Assembly: GCA_019914945.1 (NCBI GenBank)
Contig: CM034101.1
Location: forward strand, 879,188 to 943,187
Direction: 5' to 3'
Source: Typha latifolia
Taxonomy: Eukaryota; Streptophyta; Magnoliopsida; Poales; Typhaceae
Length of the DNA stretch: 64,000 bases
Part shown: piece by piece, positions 11,727 to 23,134 of the stretch
How positions within the stretch are numbered: the first letter of the stretch is position 1
Layout of the letters: each line of letters begins with the position of its first letter
Made by a program: the position numbers and the translations under genes
Notes under the pieces: model-generated
Told to the model about the DNA's origin: nothing
Databases searched by the model: none
The model's input: only the letters and a program-made list of their open reading frames with translations

Positions 11727-14164
11727 ATGGCTCTACGTCTACCAATTCCCTCCTCCGAAACCTCCATCCTCCGAAACCTCCGAACCTCTCCGAGACCTCT
11801 CCCTCCTCTCTCCAGATCTCTCCTCCTCTCCTCTTCGCCTCACCGGTTCGCACATCTCTCGCTCCTTCGCCGCCGTCGAAGGCCGGGCGTCGTCGTCGCC
11901 TCCGTCGGTAAGGAGGAGACCGAGGTGCGCGTCTCCGATGGCGAGCAGCAGGACGCCACCCCCGAGGACTTGGAAAACATCCGCGAGATCAAACGAGTCT
12001 CTCTCTTTCTCTTTTTACCGCTTTTTAGTTGGAAAATGAGCGATTTTTGCAAGATTTTGGTCTTAATTTGTTAAATATTCGTAGGTTTTGGAGCTTCTAA
12101 AGATCAACAGGGATATGCTTTTTGGTGAGGTAAGATAATCTTATCTGCAATCTTCATTTGACCTATTCAATTCGAAGAATTAAATAACAAACTTACTACC
12201 GAGTAATCTTTATATGGGATTTATAAAAGTACCGATTTGTGAGTTTTTTAATTTTATTTTATTTTCTGTTCTTTTGTGGTATTGCAGGTTAAGTTAACAA
12301 TTATGATTGAGGACCCTAGAGATATCGAGCGTAAGCGATTGCTTGGCATAGAGGACCCTGATGATCTCACTAGGGATGATTTGGCTGCTGCTCTGGAAGA
12401 CGTATGTTCTTCAGTTCTGTAAGATGCATGACTTTGGTCCTTTGTATTTAGAAATCATCTGTAGATCTTACATTGGTAATCACTGCGTTGTTGAAATATG
12501 TATTAGATAATTATTTCTTAGTAATCTATTGATTTGGGTATGATTATAAGAGAGCTTCATTTCAAGTAATAAGAGCGTTAAATGACAAACCAACATCCAT
12601 GTTAGGATTTAGGAAAGTTGGTTCAGGAGGTTGAAGCAGATAAGGTAGGGCATTGTGCTCTATACTGGCCTGTTTGAGTTCAGAGTACAGTAAGATTGCT
12701 GAAATTTTCTGGCCTTCACTTCAGAAAGTTGACCCCATATGAAGGATCATTTATAGCTAGTTGACACTGCATTACATTTCGGATTCAATTGAACCCTCAT
12801 CCTTCAGTCTTACTAGATGGTCTTCTGTGGGTTCATAACTACCTGATTTGTTTTCTTGCAACTTAAAACTAAACCTTAGAAGGACTGAAAGTCATAGTCA
12901 TCTCTGGGAGTTAGTAAAATATTTTACCAAGTTGTATTATCTGTCTCTACTGCCTAGTGACTTAATTTTGAACCACTCTTATTTGGTTGAAGAGGTTATT
13001 ATACTCACATATGGCAGAGAAGCAGTATAACAGAAAAATTATGGAAGTAAAGAATTTTATCATCTTTATGCTTATATTCAGCACTATAGACAGCTTTCTT
13101 ATCTCCAGGAGTTGCTTTGTCATTCATTCAAGCTCAGTGAAATCTAGCATGGTGTTCTACTTTGCTATCTTCTAGTTCTTCATACATGGCCTGGTGTGAG
13201 GCACTAATTATCCTGTAATTTGATAGGTAAATGAGGGGAGAATTCCGGAGAATCGTGCTGCTCTCCGTTTGCTCGCTAAGGAGATGACAGAATGGCCTGA
13301 TCTTGAGGTAACACTTACTTTTTCCTTACATCATATTACAAACTTCTTATTGCTCACTTGCAACTCTATTTGAAGCTAATACAGTTTAGCTTATTTAAAG
13401 AGTAATATAGTAACTCTCTTAGCCTTTACGCTTTATGGATGAAGCCAAAAACCAAGTTTTCAGATAGTCCATATTTGGTCAATCAATTTTTTTATCAACC
13501 TAATGGAATTAGAAGTGCAACTTCTTAATGGTGTCCTGCCATGGCCATCTATCTACTTGAATCGCCCCAAGTTGCAAGTGCACCTATGGTTTGGCCAATG
13601 CTTATCTTGTTCCTTTCCTGCATCATCTAGCATTTGGTATAGTAAACTTGAACGTCTTGCATTGCCCTTCTCTTGTACAGGTTGAAGTGCAGAAAAAGAA
13701 GAGCAGGCCCACCAAATCTCTCTATGCAAAAGCCACAGACACAGGAGTGGATCTTCAAACAGCTGCCAAGAGACTTAACATTGACTGGGATACTGCTGCT
13801 GATATTGAATCAGAAGATGAGAGCGAGGACATAGAAGTTCCCTCAGCTGTGGTAGGTCATTATCCTTAAATGGGTTTTTTTTCTTTAATATCGAAACATT
13901 TAATCAAAGTAAAGACAGTTGAGTTGGCCTAATATTGATCCTACTGAAATTGTTGGTCGAAACCATCATTAGGGTTCAAATGAAATGTGCATAACTGACA
14001 CAGCTATTCCATTAATAATTTCCTGATCTTTTAATCATGTTTTTGGGTTTTAAACATTCCATACTGTTGTGCAGGGATATGGTGCTCTTTACCTGGTGAC
14101 AGCGCTGCCGCTTCTGATCGGAATATCTGTCGTTTTGATCCTTTTCTATAATTCTCTCCAGTAG
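11727..14164 (+). CDS. Y3IP1: Chloroplast membrane protein, probably Ycf3-interacting protein 1
   Basis: Six exons: 11727-11996, 12085-12129, 12288-12401, 13227-13307, 13681-13851 and 14075-14164. All phases are 0, giving 256 residues. Residues 1 to about 58 are rich in Ser, Arg and Leu with few acids (MALRLPIPSSETSILRNL), as in a transit peptide. The conserved core includes LELLKINRDMLFGEVKLTIM, RLLGIEDPDDLTRDDLAAAL and KSLYAKATDTGVDLQTAAKR. The last 28 residues hold one membrane segment (YLVTALPLLIGISVVLILFY). Y3IP1/CEST is a thylakoid protein that works with Ycf3 in photosystem I assembly. I recall this core as Y3IP1 but could not align it, so the name is less sure than the gene. The exon 1 donor (GTCTCT) is weak. 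The frame is open upstream but the first ATG is 11727. Confidence 0.85.
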
Positions 14165-15141
14165 TAGCTTGGTCATCTTTTTTGTTTTTGTTTGCAAATT
14201 CAACTTTTTTATCAATCAAAGAGCATGGTTTCTGTAGGCCTTTGCCACATATTTTGGTGATTCAACAGACAGCAAGTTCCCATCGATTGTCAATTTTCAG
14301 ATTAAAGTGTAGCATGTATATAATTGTAAAATAGCACATGGTACATAAGCTTGACTATTTTTGCAGCTTAATCATCGCTCCTCCACTTACAGGGCTCCCC
14401 ACAATTTGTTATCAAAGTTATTTGCTTTAGATTTTTAATTCTTGGAGTAGATTCACAAAAGGGTACACGTATAGTTTCAATGAAGTGTTAAGCTCTTCCT
14501 TTGTACTTCATCACCAAGCTTTTAGAGGTTTACTGTAATATTATTACTTGATTATTTGTATTCTTTCTTTTGGAATTACAGACTAAGGGAGTACTAATAT
14601 TGGCAAAATACCTATCCTTATGTGTACGTGGAGTTCAATTCAGTGTGCTTAACAGCAATAGATTCTTGCAGCCGGGTTAATAGAATTCTTTCTCAGACTT
14701 CATTGCAATTATCTTGAATCGGCAGCAATATTAATTACACCTCGTGCAGCATCTCATTTGTTTAAGTATAAGAGCTTACCAGATGGTTCTAAAAGTTGGG
14801 TCACACGAATGGCAAGCGAACTGGTAAGCATGTTTTCTTTATCTTAATCATACTTTTCACTATAATTCTCTTATCTGTCTTTTTTTAATTGCAGCCCTAT
14901 TTTAGATGCCGGCAGCGGAGAATCGTGGCATTCATATCCTGGATAAGATTAGTAAGTCATTTATTATAGCTAACACAAGTTCCTTTGTAATCTGTGCAGC
15001 GTTGACAACCCGGCATGTTAGAAGAACATGAAGAACACTATGCCATACCGTGCTCTCCACCACCCCATAAAGTCAACCTTCACTTCTTCAAGTACGTGAA
15101 AGCTTCCTTCGTTTTCTTCCAATCCGTAACATTTGGAAATC
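14165..15141. other. Intergenic region upstream of the unknown Ser-rich protein gene
   Basis: Holds the 3' UTR of the chloroplast protein gene and the promoter and 5' UTR of the next + strand gene. Sequence around 14700-15100 has mixed composition and could contain a 5' UTR intron, but I cannot fix one. No other coding signal was seen. Confidence 0.4.
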
Positions 15142-16194
15142 ATGCAATCTTTTGAAAAGAATGCCTTGGAAGGGTATCAACCCTGCGAGAAAGAAATTAA
15201 AAGAGATGGTAAAGAAGTGGGAGAAGACGGTGATCCTTGCTGCTCTCTTTCCCCTTCTGAAGGAAAACAAATTCTTGTGGAGCATCTATCATTGAATCAA
15301 CTGGAAGAGCTGGAAGATCATCCATTATCAGTCCCGGATGTGTTCACCGAAGTCGTAATGCATTCGCCGACTCTGCCACCTCTTCGAACACCAAAGTTCA
15401 TCAGCTCCAGCCTACCATGTTCCACCGTCTCATCGCCACAATGCAGTTCGGCGATGATGAGGAGTTTCAAGCAATGGGATGATCCACCTCCTCTCGCGCA
15501 ACCATCCCTTGATTCTCTGGCTCTCAAGCACTCTGCAGCATTGTCTCGCTTTGCCCTGGAACAGGCAGTATCCCTTTCTAGTAGCAAGTCTTGCAGAGAT
15601 GGAAAATCTTACGCACCAGCTGACGACTTCGACTTCCTGCCGAGAAAGCCCAGCATTTATCGATCTGGCACTGGTGGTGGATCTCATTCGACAAATGGAT
15701 CTCCGAAGAAGATTCATGAAGAAAAATTCAAATGCGGAGCCCTGTGCTTACATCTGCCTAGTTTTTCCAAGAAGAAACCAATACAAGTAACAACTAACAA
15801 AAGTGAGCATGGAATTCGGGCAAGCAGTGTATCAACTGCAATTTCCCTTGAGAAATTTGAGTGTGGGTTATGGTCATCCGACATTTTAAGAGATAATGTC
15901 GAAACTGATGAGGCTCGCCGTTCGTACTTCGACATGCCATCTGAGCTCACAAAGAGTAGAATGAGCAGTACTGATTCGCCAGTCAAGACGGCCTTTATCT
16001 TTGATAATGATCGGAAAGGAGTCCTGAAGAAGAGCCCGTCATATAAGTCGCCTGAATTATCGAATCGTCGTGTTAGATTCTCGACGTCTTCTCCTCTCTC
16101 ATATCCATCATCGCCATCATCTGCTTGTATCTCACCAACGCTGCGGAAGGCTCGGGAGGAGTTCAATGCCTTTCTGGAAGCACAAAGTGCATGA
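15142..16194 (+). CDS. Plant-specific Ser-rich protein of unknown function
   Basis: An intronless frame of 350 residues starting at the ATG at 15142; the frame is open further left but has no earlier ATG. I cannot give it a function. It is rich in Ser and Pro and looks largely disordered. It contains a compact Cys motif, FKCGALCLHLPSFSKKK (about residues 197-213), of the CGALCL type that I associate with uncharacterised plant proteins. Several stretches look like kinase or 14-3-3 target sites (KKSPSYKSPE; RRVRFSTSSP), and it ends with a helical LRKAREEFNAFLEAQSA. No signal peptide or membrane segment is visible. Codon use is coherent throughout, and the conserved-looking Cys motif and C-terminal helix argue for a real gene. 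Confidence 0.8.
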   Translation: MQSFEKNALEGYQPCEKEIKRDGKEVGEDGDPCCSLSPSEGKQILVEHLSLNQLEELEDHPLSVPDVFTEVVMHSPTLPPLRTPKFISSSLPCSTVSSPQCSSAMMRSFKQWDDPPPLAQPSLDSLALKHSAALSRFALEQAVSLSSSKSCRDGKSYAPADDFDFLPRKPSIYRSGTGGGSHSTNGSPKKIHEEKFKCGALCLHLPSFSKKKPIQVTTNKSEHGIRASSVSTAISLEKFECGLWSSDILRDNVETDEARRSYFDMPSELTKSRMSSTDSPVKTAFIFDNDRKGVLKKSPSYKSPELSNRRVRFSTSSPLSYPSSPSSACISPTLRKAREEFNAFLEAQSA

Positions 16195-18861
16195 ACGTGT
16201 ATGCAAGTTGTGTCAACTAGACCAGAGTAATTTCATGCACTTGATGTCTATATCTGCTCTTCTATTCTCTGCTTCTTCTTTCTTTTCTTTTTTTCCCTTT
16301 TGTTAATGGTTTGGTTGCCAATTTCTTTGAGAAACGGCAGCCACCGAATCGAATCGGCTGTCACATTGCCTGAATTTATCATCCGAGTGTTTTGAATGGC
16401 ATCACATATCTTCTATCTTGAACAGTCTCATGATTCACCCACGTACTAGTGGACCCACTGTTCTTTGTTGGGCAAGTTGTAAGTTAATCATAGGTTAAAC
16501 AAATTAGTCTTTTCTAGCTATATATACATATTGAACAATCGGATTAATTTTAAAAAAATAATAATAATAACTAGTTCAAACTGTGTGCACGTAATGTATT
16601 CGTATAAATTTAATATTTTTCTGATAACTTCTTTATAGCACATAGCGTAGCCGTCTGATGGAAAGCAAAGGAGATTCAGTGCAAATAAAAAAAAAGTTTG
16701 ATATAACCATTGAAACCTAATTTAATCTCAAACGTTAGCCATTAGGTAAGATTCAATATTTAATAGTGACTCTCAGTAGTACTCAATCCCCGGAAGAAGG
16801 TTCTATCACAACAATTATTTACTTCAATCTACTTCCCCTATCCCACTTTATTAATTCCCTTAATGGTGCAAAATCCGGTCAACTTAACCAACTAGGATGC
16901 CTCCTCTATAGATGTAGTTGTGTATCCATCAATCTCTAGTATTCTCTGCACGTCAATCTCATGGAATAGTTGGAAATAATGACATAAACCGTAGTGAATT
17001 ATCCAGAGAACTCCCTCTATGTATATTGTAAACACCCGAGGTTGCTATGAATCCATCAGTTGCTATTCTTTATTGTACTCCAATAATGGAATAATCGGAA
17101 ATTGTGACAAGCAGCCTCGATATATAACTTTATTCAGACTTGCATTTTTTTTCAAGAAAAAAAAGAAGGTCAAAATATATCATTTACTTAGATTTTTACA
17201 AGCTTAATAAAGCAAATAAGAGAAGGTAATTTCAATAAATATCTACTATTTGGCGAAAGCCAACAAGGCAACAACGTAATAAGAATCTATGAACTGAATA
17301 CTCGATAAGCCTAGATCGCTGCTGGCCGGTGGTGAGCCAGACTTGCACTCGTGGTGGGGGTGGGCGCCTATGAACTGAACTGCCAGTCTGTTCCAGACGT
17401 CTTCGTGGTCGATGCACCAATGGGGCTTTGCATCATCACACCGGTTTCCTCTTTTGGTAATCAATCAACCTTGTCGGTGGATTTCTTTCTTTTATAAAAA
17501 AAAAAACTTAATTTTGCCAGCGGTGCATAAATGTCTGCCTTTTTCACACGGCTCTTCAGGACGATGCAAATGGATCTCTATAAGCTCTAAACTTTAAAGT
17601 AAATGATAAGTTAATATTAATTAAAGCATAGTGCTAAACAGTCAGCGTTGCGTTTAGATCGAGTTTAAGTTTTTTTTTTTTCAAAAAAAAAAATTTAGTT
17701 TGATGAATACTGAATTAGTTTTGAATTCAAACACATGTTTAATGTAAAATAGGTGTATCTAAACTCAATTTTCTAATTTCTATCTGGCTATTACATATTT
17801 ACTAGGAAAAAGAAAAGGTCTAAGTATTATTTCAGTCACTCTCTTCTCTCGTCTCCTTGTTTTTATAACTAAATTTATAATTTACTTAAATCTAATTAAG
17901 GTGCCATATTTAAGGTTGAAAAATAAGAGTAGCTAATCAGATTTTGGTGTTCAATTACGTCGAAATGAATCTTACTTCTTACGCTTAATTTCTCTTTGCA
18001 ATAAGCGCATTAAAAATAACATAATTATATCAAAGACCCTTTAAAACTACTTCCTATTTTCACAGACTCCCCATTTATTTTCCATATTATATTAACCCTA
18101 TTCAACTATGTAAACTTCTCAAAAGTCTCTTACGATTAGTTCTCCATCTAATTTTTCCATTACAATTATAAAAATAATAATAATATCATTTGATCAATTT
18201 TAAATAATCCGAAGGCTATGCTACCTTTATTTTAAAAGAGATTAATGGTAAAAGAGTAGTCGACAATTTCTAGGCGTGAGATGGATCACAAAAAATATAA
18301 ATAAAAAAATCTATATAAAAATAAGTAATAATTTAAGGAGTCTAAATGTAATTCTTTCTTTAACCGTAGATTTCATTTGACTCGTACATATCTAAAGATG
18401 ATTGATTAGTCATATACTGTTCGACCTACCAAACCCAAAGACTTCTACTCCATAAATCACAGCCGTGTACCATTAGAACTAAAATTGGATTCCTTATCAA
18501 TCTAATGTAATCATGATCATGCGAAGATAGCTTACGGCCATGGTGGGCCACTGCCAACGACACAGGCTACAACATTCCATTATGTCACTGTTAATGACGC
18601 GGTGGCTTTCAATTCCTCATATCATTTTACATGCACCCACTCTCTTAACCCTGACACGGTGGCTCGATCATCTCGTATCCTCGCATGCATCTCCACCGCT
18701 GGAAAATCACACAAAGAGTATGGTCCTCATCATTCTCATTATACACACGAACAAGAAATACAAGTTGGTATAAATTATTTATACACCGAAAAATTTATTA
18801 GATGGTAGGAAAAAATAAGAATCAATTAAGCCCGCCAAACTGGTGGTTGGCACGGTCAAGA
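16195..18861. other. Long AT-rich intergenic region with a small GC-rich patch
   Basis: Lies between two convergent genes. It is mostly AT-rich noncoding sequence with A and T runs near 17150, 17490 and 17670. A GC-rich patch at about 17310-17460 holds a minus-strand frame of 72 residues with no recognised family (near PHWCIDHEDVWNRLAVQF); it may be a decayed gene or transposon scrap. Nothing else could be supported. Confidence 0.45.
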
Positions 18862-21031
18862 TTATTGGCGAGTGTGCGTCAGCCTGCGTCCGATCGTCTT
18901 GAGCTCGAACCTCTTGATCGACCCGGCGAGCCGCCGGAGCGTGTCGTCGAGCAGGTAAGGTGTTCGATCAAATGCCAACTCGGTGGCATTGGAGAATTCT
19001 CCGCATGGCTCTCTGCGGTTGGCGATGGTCCCATGGTAGTGGAAGTACTTGATCCTGCCATCCGTTTTGTGTAGGCTTTTGCCTGCAATATTCTGCGACA
19101 TGTGCACCCCAGTGGCAAACGCGTTTCGTGGCTGGATTGCATATTTGCGATCCCTCCGGATCCCCCTCTTCACATCCCTGTACACCAATTTCTCGAATCC
19201 CCACATCCTACGCATTGCAAAGAGATGGAATCAGTACACAAACTCAAAGGCATTTGGATTTTGGGGGGGGTCATTAATTAGTTCACATGCGTAAGGGAAT
19301 AATTCTCGGGTGGAAGGAAGCAACGAAAAAAATTCTCGGGATAGACAAATGTCTTGGTCTCAGGTCGTATTTGGTGACAAGCTATTATTAGTAGGTGACA
19401 CTTTAGTAAAATAAACATCACGTCATAGCAGCAGCAGCAGTTCTTCCACCACCACTAGACGCTAACACAAGCGTTCACTGAATAATAAACTAATAATTGC
19501 TAGTTCTTAATTTGACCCATCTTCTCTAGAAACTTAAGTTTTAATCTTTTTAATACCTACGGTTTCCCTTATATATTTTTTAATTGATAAATAAATTTAA
19601 ACTAACTGGTGTTGGAGAATTCTTATGACAAATAAATTATGTGGGATCCAAACTCCGAACCTCCTGTTTTCGTATCATATTAATTGAGGGAATTACAACT
19701 AAATTAATTGGCACATTTAAAACCTCCTAAATGTTTCTAACAAACCGTTTAATTTATTTCGTGATTAATTTCAGGCGTTTCAATGGGCGTTGTACTCTCG
19801 TTTTAGGGAAAAGTAGAATGGTTATTCGATATTTATCGTCTATCAGGATGTAGATGTAGTTAACCCTTTAATCCTCTAAAATTCTAACACAAGTAAAACT
19901 GAGATTGCGAGGAGAATAAGCAACATACCTTGAGTTTTTTCCGACATCATCGGATCGGCATAACTTGCTGGACATGGGCATCTGCTGGATAGTGAACTGG
20001 GTGTAATCCGAGAAGGAAGCAAGCAAGGAATCCAGCGTATTCTTCGGCTCAACGTAGATGAACTCGTCGACATCAAAGAAGAAAATCCACTTCGCCATGA
20101 ATCGATAGCGATGTAAGCAGTCATTGACGACCAAAAACTGGTTATGGTAGTACCCATCAAACCTCTCCTGCTCCATGATGTCTTGGAGCGTCACGATGCC
20201 CTTCTCCATCCACGGCCGGAGCACCTCCATGACTCCCTCGTGGACGCCGCCGGCGTCGTGGATGACGAAATGGGACTTATTTCCGAATAACTTGGCGTGG
20301 TATGCTATCCACTCCCTCACTCTCTGCGGGCTAAGATTGCCGTAGAGCGAAGAGCCGCAGTATAAATAGTCGTACTTGGGCGGCGCCGTGAAGAGAGAAG
20401 AGTTCACCTTCCCCGGCGCCTCTTCTATCGCTAGAAAACTCTCTGTCAAGTCCATCTCCCTATCGGCTCCGCCGCCGGTGGTGGCGTGGACCATGAGACG
20501 CCCGCCGGAGCCGTCGGCGCCGACGTCGACTGGGAAAGTACAGTTCACGACGACAACGGTGTAGACCCGGCCGTAGCCCCAGTCGGGGAGGATCTTGTAA
20601 GCAGAGCTGGTGATGGAGGCGTTGTTGGTGGTGGAATCGTGGGGGATCCACTCGCATTGGAAGGACGGCTTCGCGAAGACATGGAGGGGCTTGGAAGCGA
20701 GGCCGATGGCGGCGAAGGAGTTGGGCCCGCCGCGATAAGCGCCCATGAGAATGAAAAGGTACGCGCCGGAGCCGACAGGGTTGAAGACCCGCTTGACGAC
20801 GGAGTCGGCGGTGGTCTCCTCTCGACGAGGGAGAGGGGGAGGCTCGGAAGAGAGCTGGGTGAGGCAGGAGCGGATGTGGGAGGACTGGATGCCGGCGATG
20901 GAGGGGAGGAATTGGATGATGGTGGCGAGAGTGCAGATGAAGAAGAGGGAGGTGAGGAGGAGCTTCATGTCCGCGCAGTTCCAGATCACGCCGACGACCA
21001 CATTCCTCTCTTTCTCCTTCTCCTTTGCCAT
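18862..21031 (-). CDS. GALS: Galactan beta-1,4-galactosyltransferase, GALS type (GT92)
   Basis: Golgi type II membrane enzyme that, in characterised GALS proteins, transfers galactose from UDP-Gal onto beta-1,4-galactan side chains of pectin (rhamnogalacturonan I). Two exons, 19929-21031 and 18862-19207, joined across a 721-bp intron in agreeing phase, give 482 residues. A short basic N-terminus precedes one membrane segment at about residues 22-46 (LLLTSLFFICTLATIIQFLP). The GT92/DUF23 catalytic region follows, with YDYLYCGSSLYGNLSPQRV, HFVIHDAGGV and the metal-binding DxD-type motif FFFDVDEFIYVEP at about residue 320. Exon 2 carries the conserved WGFEKLVYRDVKRG and IKYFHYHGTI. Exon 1 is very GC-rich, so long antisense frames appear on the other strand; they are not genes. 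Subfamily assignment among GALS1-3 is not attempted. Confidence 0.94.
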
Positions 21032-21179
21032 TGGAGCTCGAATGGTCGTCGGAGGAAAAGTGAAAGCGGAGGATGAGGAGGAGGAGAAGGTGCTTTACTT
21101 TAAAGAGAGCACTTGTTAGAGATTCTTAGAGAGGGGAAAGAGATCCTTACTTTGGGTAGTGGAAGGAAAGGGGAATGAG

Positions 21180-21187
21180 TTTTATAA
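21180..21187 (-). promoter_or_regulatory. Candidate TATA box of the GALS gene
   Basis: On the minus strand this reads TTATAAAA, about 150 bases upstream of the GALS start codon. That would put transcription start near 21150 and give a 5' UTR of about 120 bases. Inferred from motif and spacing only. Confidence 0.35.
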
Positions 21188-21833
21188 GTAGGCGAGTGTT
21201 ATGGTGTCCCAAAGATAGAATAGAAAAGGAAAGGAGGAGAAGGGGAAGGGGAAGGGGAAGGAGAAGGGTATAAAGGTCAATAGCGATGGTACGACGCGTG
21301 GAGAGAGGAAGAGACGAGAAAGCGGTCCCACTGCCTTTGGCGACCGTCATGTTTGCGTGCGGCGAGGCTTCTGGATTTCTTCGAGCGGTGGTTCGATGCA
21401 CAGACGTGTATGGTGACGGTGCGTTTGATTCCGCTGCTCCCTGTGCGGCACGTGGACGAAAACAATGAAGTTTGATGTTGACAGCTGTTCTTTTCTGACT
21501 TTTGGTGGACCGGGTGGTTGGCGATGGAGAAGGCATGCACGAAAAGGACAAATCTGTTCTCTGGCCTCGGCCCCTTACAAGACGTGGGCTTTTCTTATTG
21601 GGCCCTTTTGGTGGCACGCGTTCCTTCTTTCTATCCTCGTAAAGGCCTGCTAATGGACAAATGGGGCTTGACTTCCGAGCCGGGCCCCGTATGACGCCTT
21701 TTTGATGAGGCCCTGTTAATTAATCCATGCATGTTAAATTAAGCTTCTTGATACGAAGAGAGATCCCAAAATATTCATGTGAATATATTACATGCACATA
21801 TATACAATGTACACTTATCTACCTATCTATCTG

Positions 21834-21877
21834 CATGTATGTATGTATGTATGTATGTATGTATGTATGTATGTATA
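21834..21877. repeat. (ATGT)n microsatellite
   Basis: About ten copies of the tetranucleotide ATGT/GTAT. A shorter run of the same unit followed by the same ATATGTTTCAGCACTTA context recurs near 22025, showing a local duplication. Confidence 0.93.
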
Positions 21878-22605
21878 TGTTTCAGCACTTAATTCAGAAC
21901 TATGTAGTTCTCTCTGTTTTAAGTCACTTGAATTTGTTACTATAGAATGATAAATGTTATTTTTTTTGAGAGAGAGAGAGAATGACACAAGAAAATCATA
22001 CATTGGATTTCATGACACTTAGAATATGTATGTATGTATATGTTTCAGCACTTAGAATTTCTGTATCTCAGAAAATTGCCTGAAATTATATATCCTTATT
22101 GGCTGCGAACGGACCTTTCTGAAAGATATATTGGATTTCATGACACAAGAAAATCATACATTGACGGACATTGTGATAAGAATATTTTCTGTTTAAATGT
22201 AGCACATCAAAACTTTCTTGCACAAATAGTAGGACATAGTTCATGTGGCAGCCCATTGGTCATCGTCGAGAGGACAAGTGATCAGGCAATAGATGGCATT
22301 CTTTCTTCAACTCCATACGGAGTTAGGATTAACCAACAATTGGGACTTTGTGGCAGAAACAAGTGGGTTCTTAGGTCCTGCAATGCTTTCCTCTCGATTG
22401 GCATCTAATAATTGAGATATTGGACACATCCCATGTTACTCTATGCCTCAACGGTAGTTAGTTGAAATTGATATGTTGGAAGGTGAACAAAAGAAGATGT
22501 TGATATTGTCATAACTGTTATATATTTTCGATAGAATTATTGCAAGTACTGCAAGCTGATATAATTATTTAGAGGGTTTCTTCCATGCAATCGAATTAAT
22601 TCTTT

Positions 22606-23134
22606 ATCAATCAATTTGATGAAGATCTAACGGTTAAGATCTTTAAGGGTATAATAGGAATGAAAGATATTATCGGTTTAGCAGGTAAATATATAATCTT
22701 GCACATTATTTTTTAACAATTATATTATCTTAATATTTTATTAAGTAAAAGACATATATATCATTAACTGAGAGTAATGTATATATATTAAAATAAGGGT
22801 ATTGATGTCTTTTATAATTAACTTGATGAAATTTTAATTACATTTTATCTTTTTAATTATTTTTTATTATTTACATATATCTCCCATTAATTTAAGATTG
22901 ATTTAAATTAAATTTTAATAGATAGAGATAGAGAATTATATTTAAATTAAAGTTTATCTCCAAACAATCAAATTTAAATTATTTAATATTAAATAATATC
23001 TCCTATAATTAAGGCATAATTATATTTAAGAGAGAAATCTTAACGGAAAAAACGTGTAGAGCGCTTCTTCCGTACTTATCAATCACTATGATGAAGATCT
23101 AATAGTTAAGATCTTCAAGAGTATAACAAGAAAA
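22606..23134. repeat. Direct-repeat-bounded AT-rich segment, possible decayed element
   Basis: Two similar stretches of about 55 bp in the same orientation, at about 22606-22662 and 23074-23130, share ATGAAGATCTAA and GTTAAGATCTT with the same flanking words. They bracket about 410 bp of very AT-rich DNA with no coding capacity. This resembles a small non-autonomous element or a solo duplication, but termini and target-site duplications were not identified. Confidence 0.4.

Noticed and set aside
17246..17464. 72-residue minus-strand frame in a GC-rich patch
   Set aside because: No family recognised and no flanking exons found; kept only as a note in the intergenic entry.
20486..21119. Long + strand frames (up to 196 residues) opposite GALS exon 1
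   Set aside because: Antisense shadows of GC-rich coding DNA; biased Gly/Glu/Asp composition and no family resemblance.
22034..22408. 124-residue + strand frame
   Set aside because: No recognisable domain, made partly of a local duplication, AT-rich codons; not supportable as a gene.
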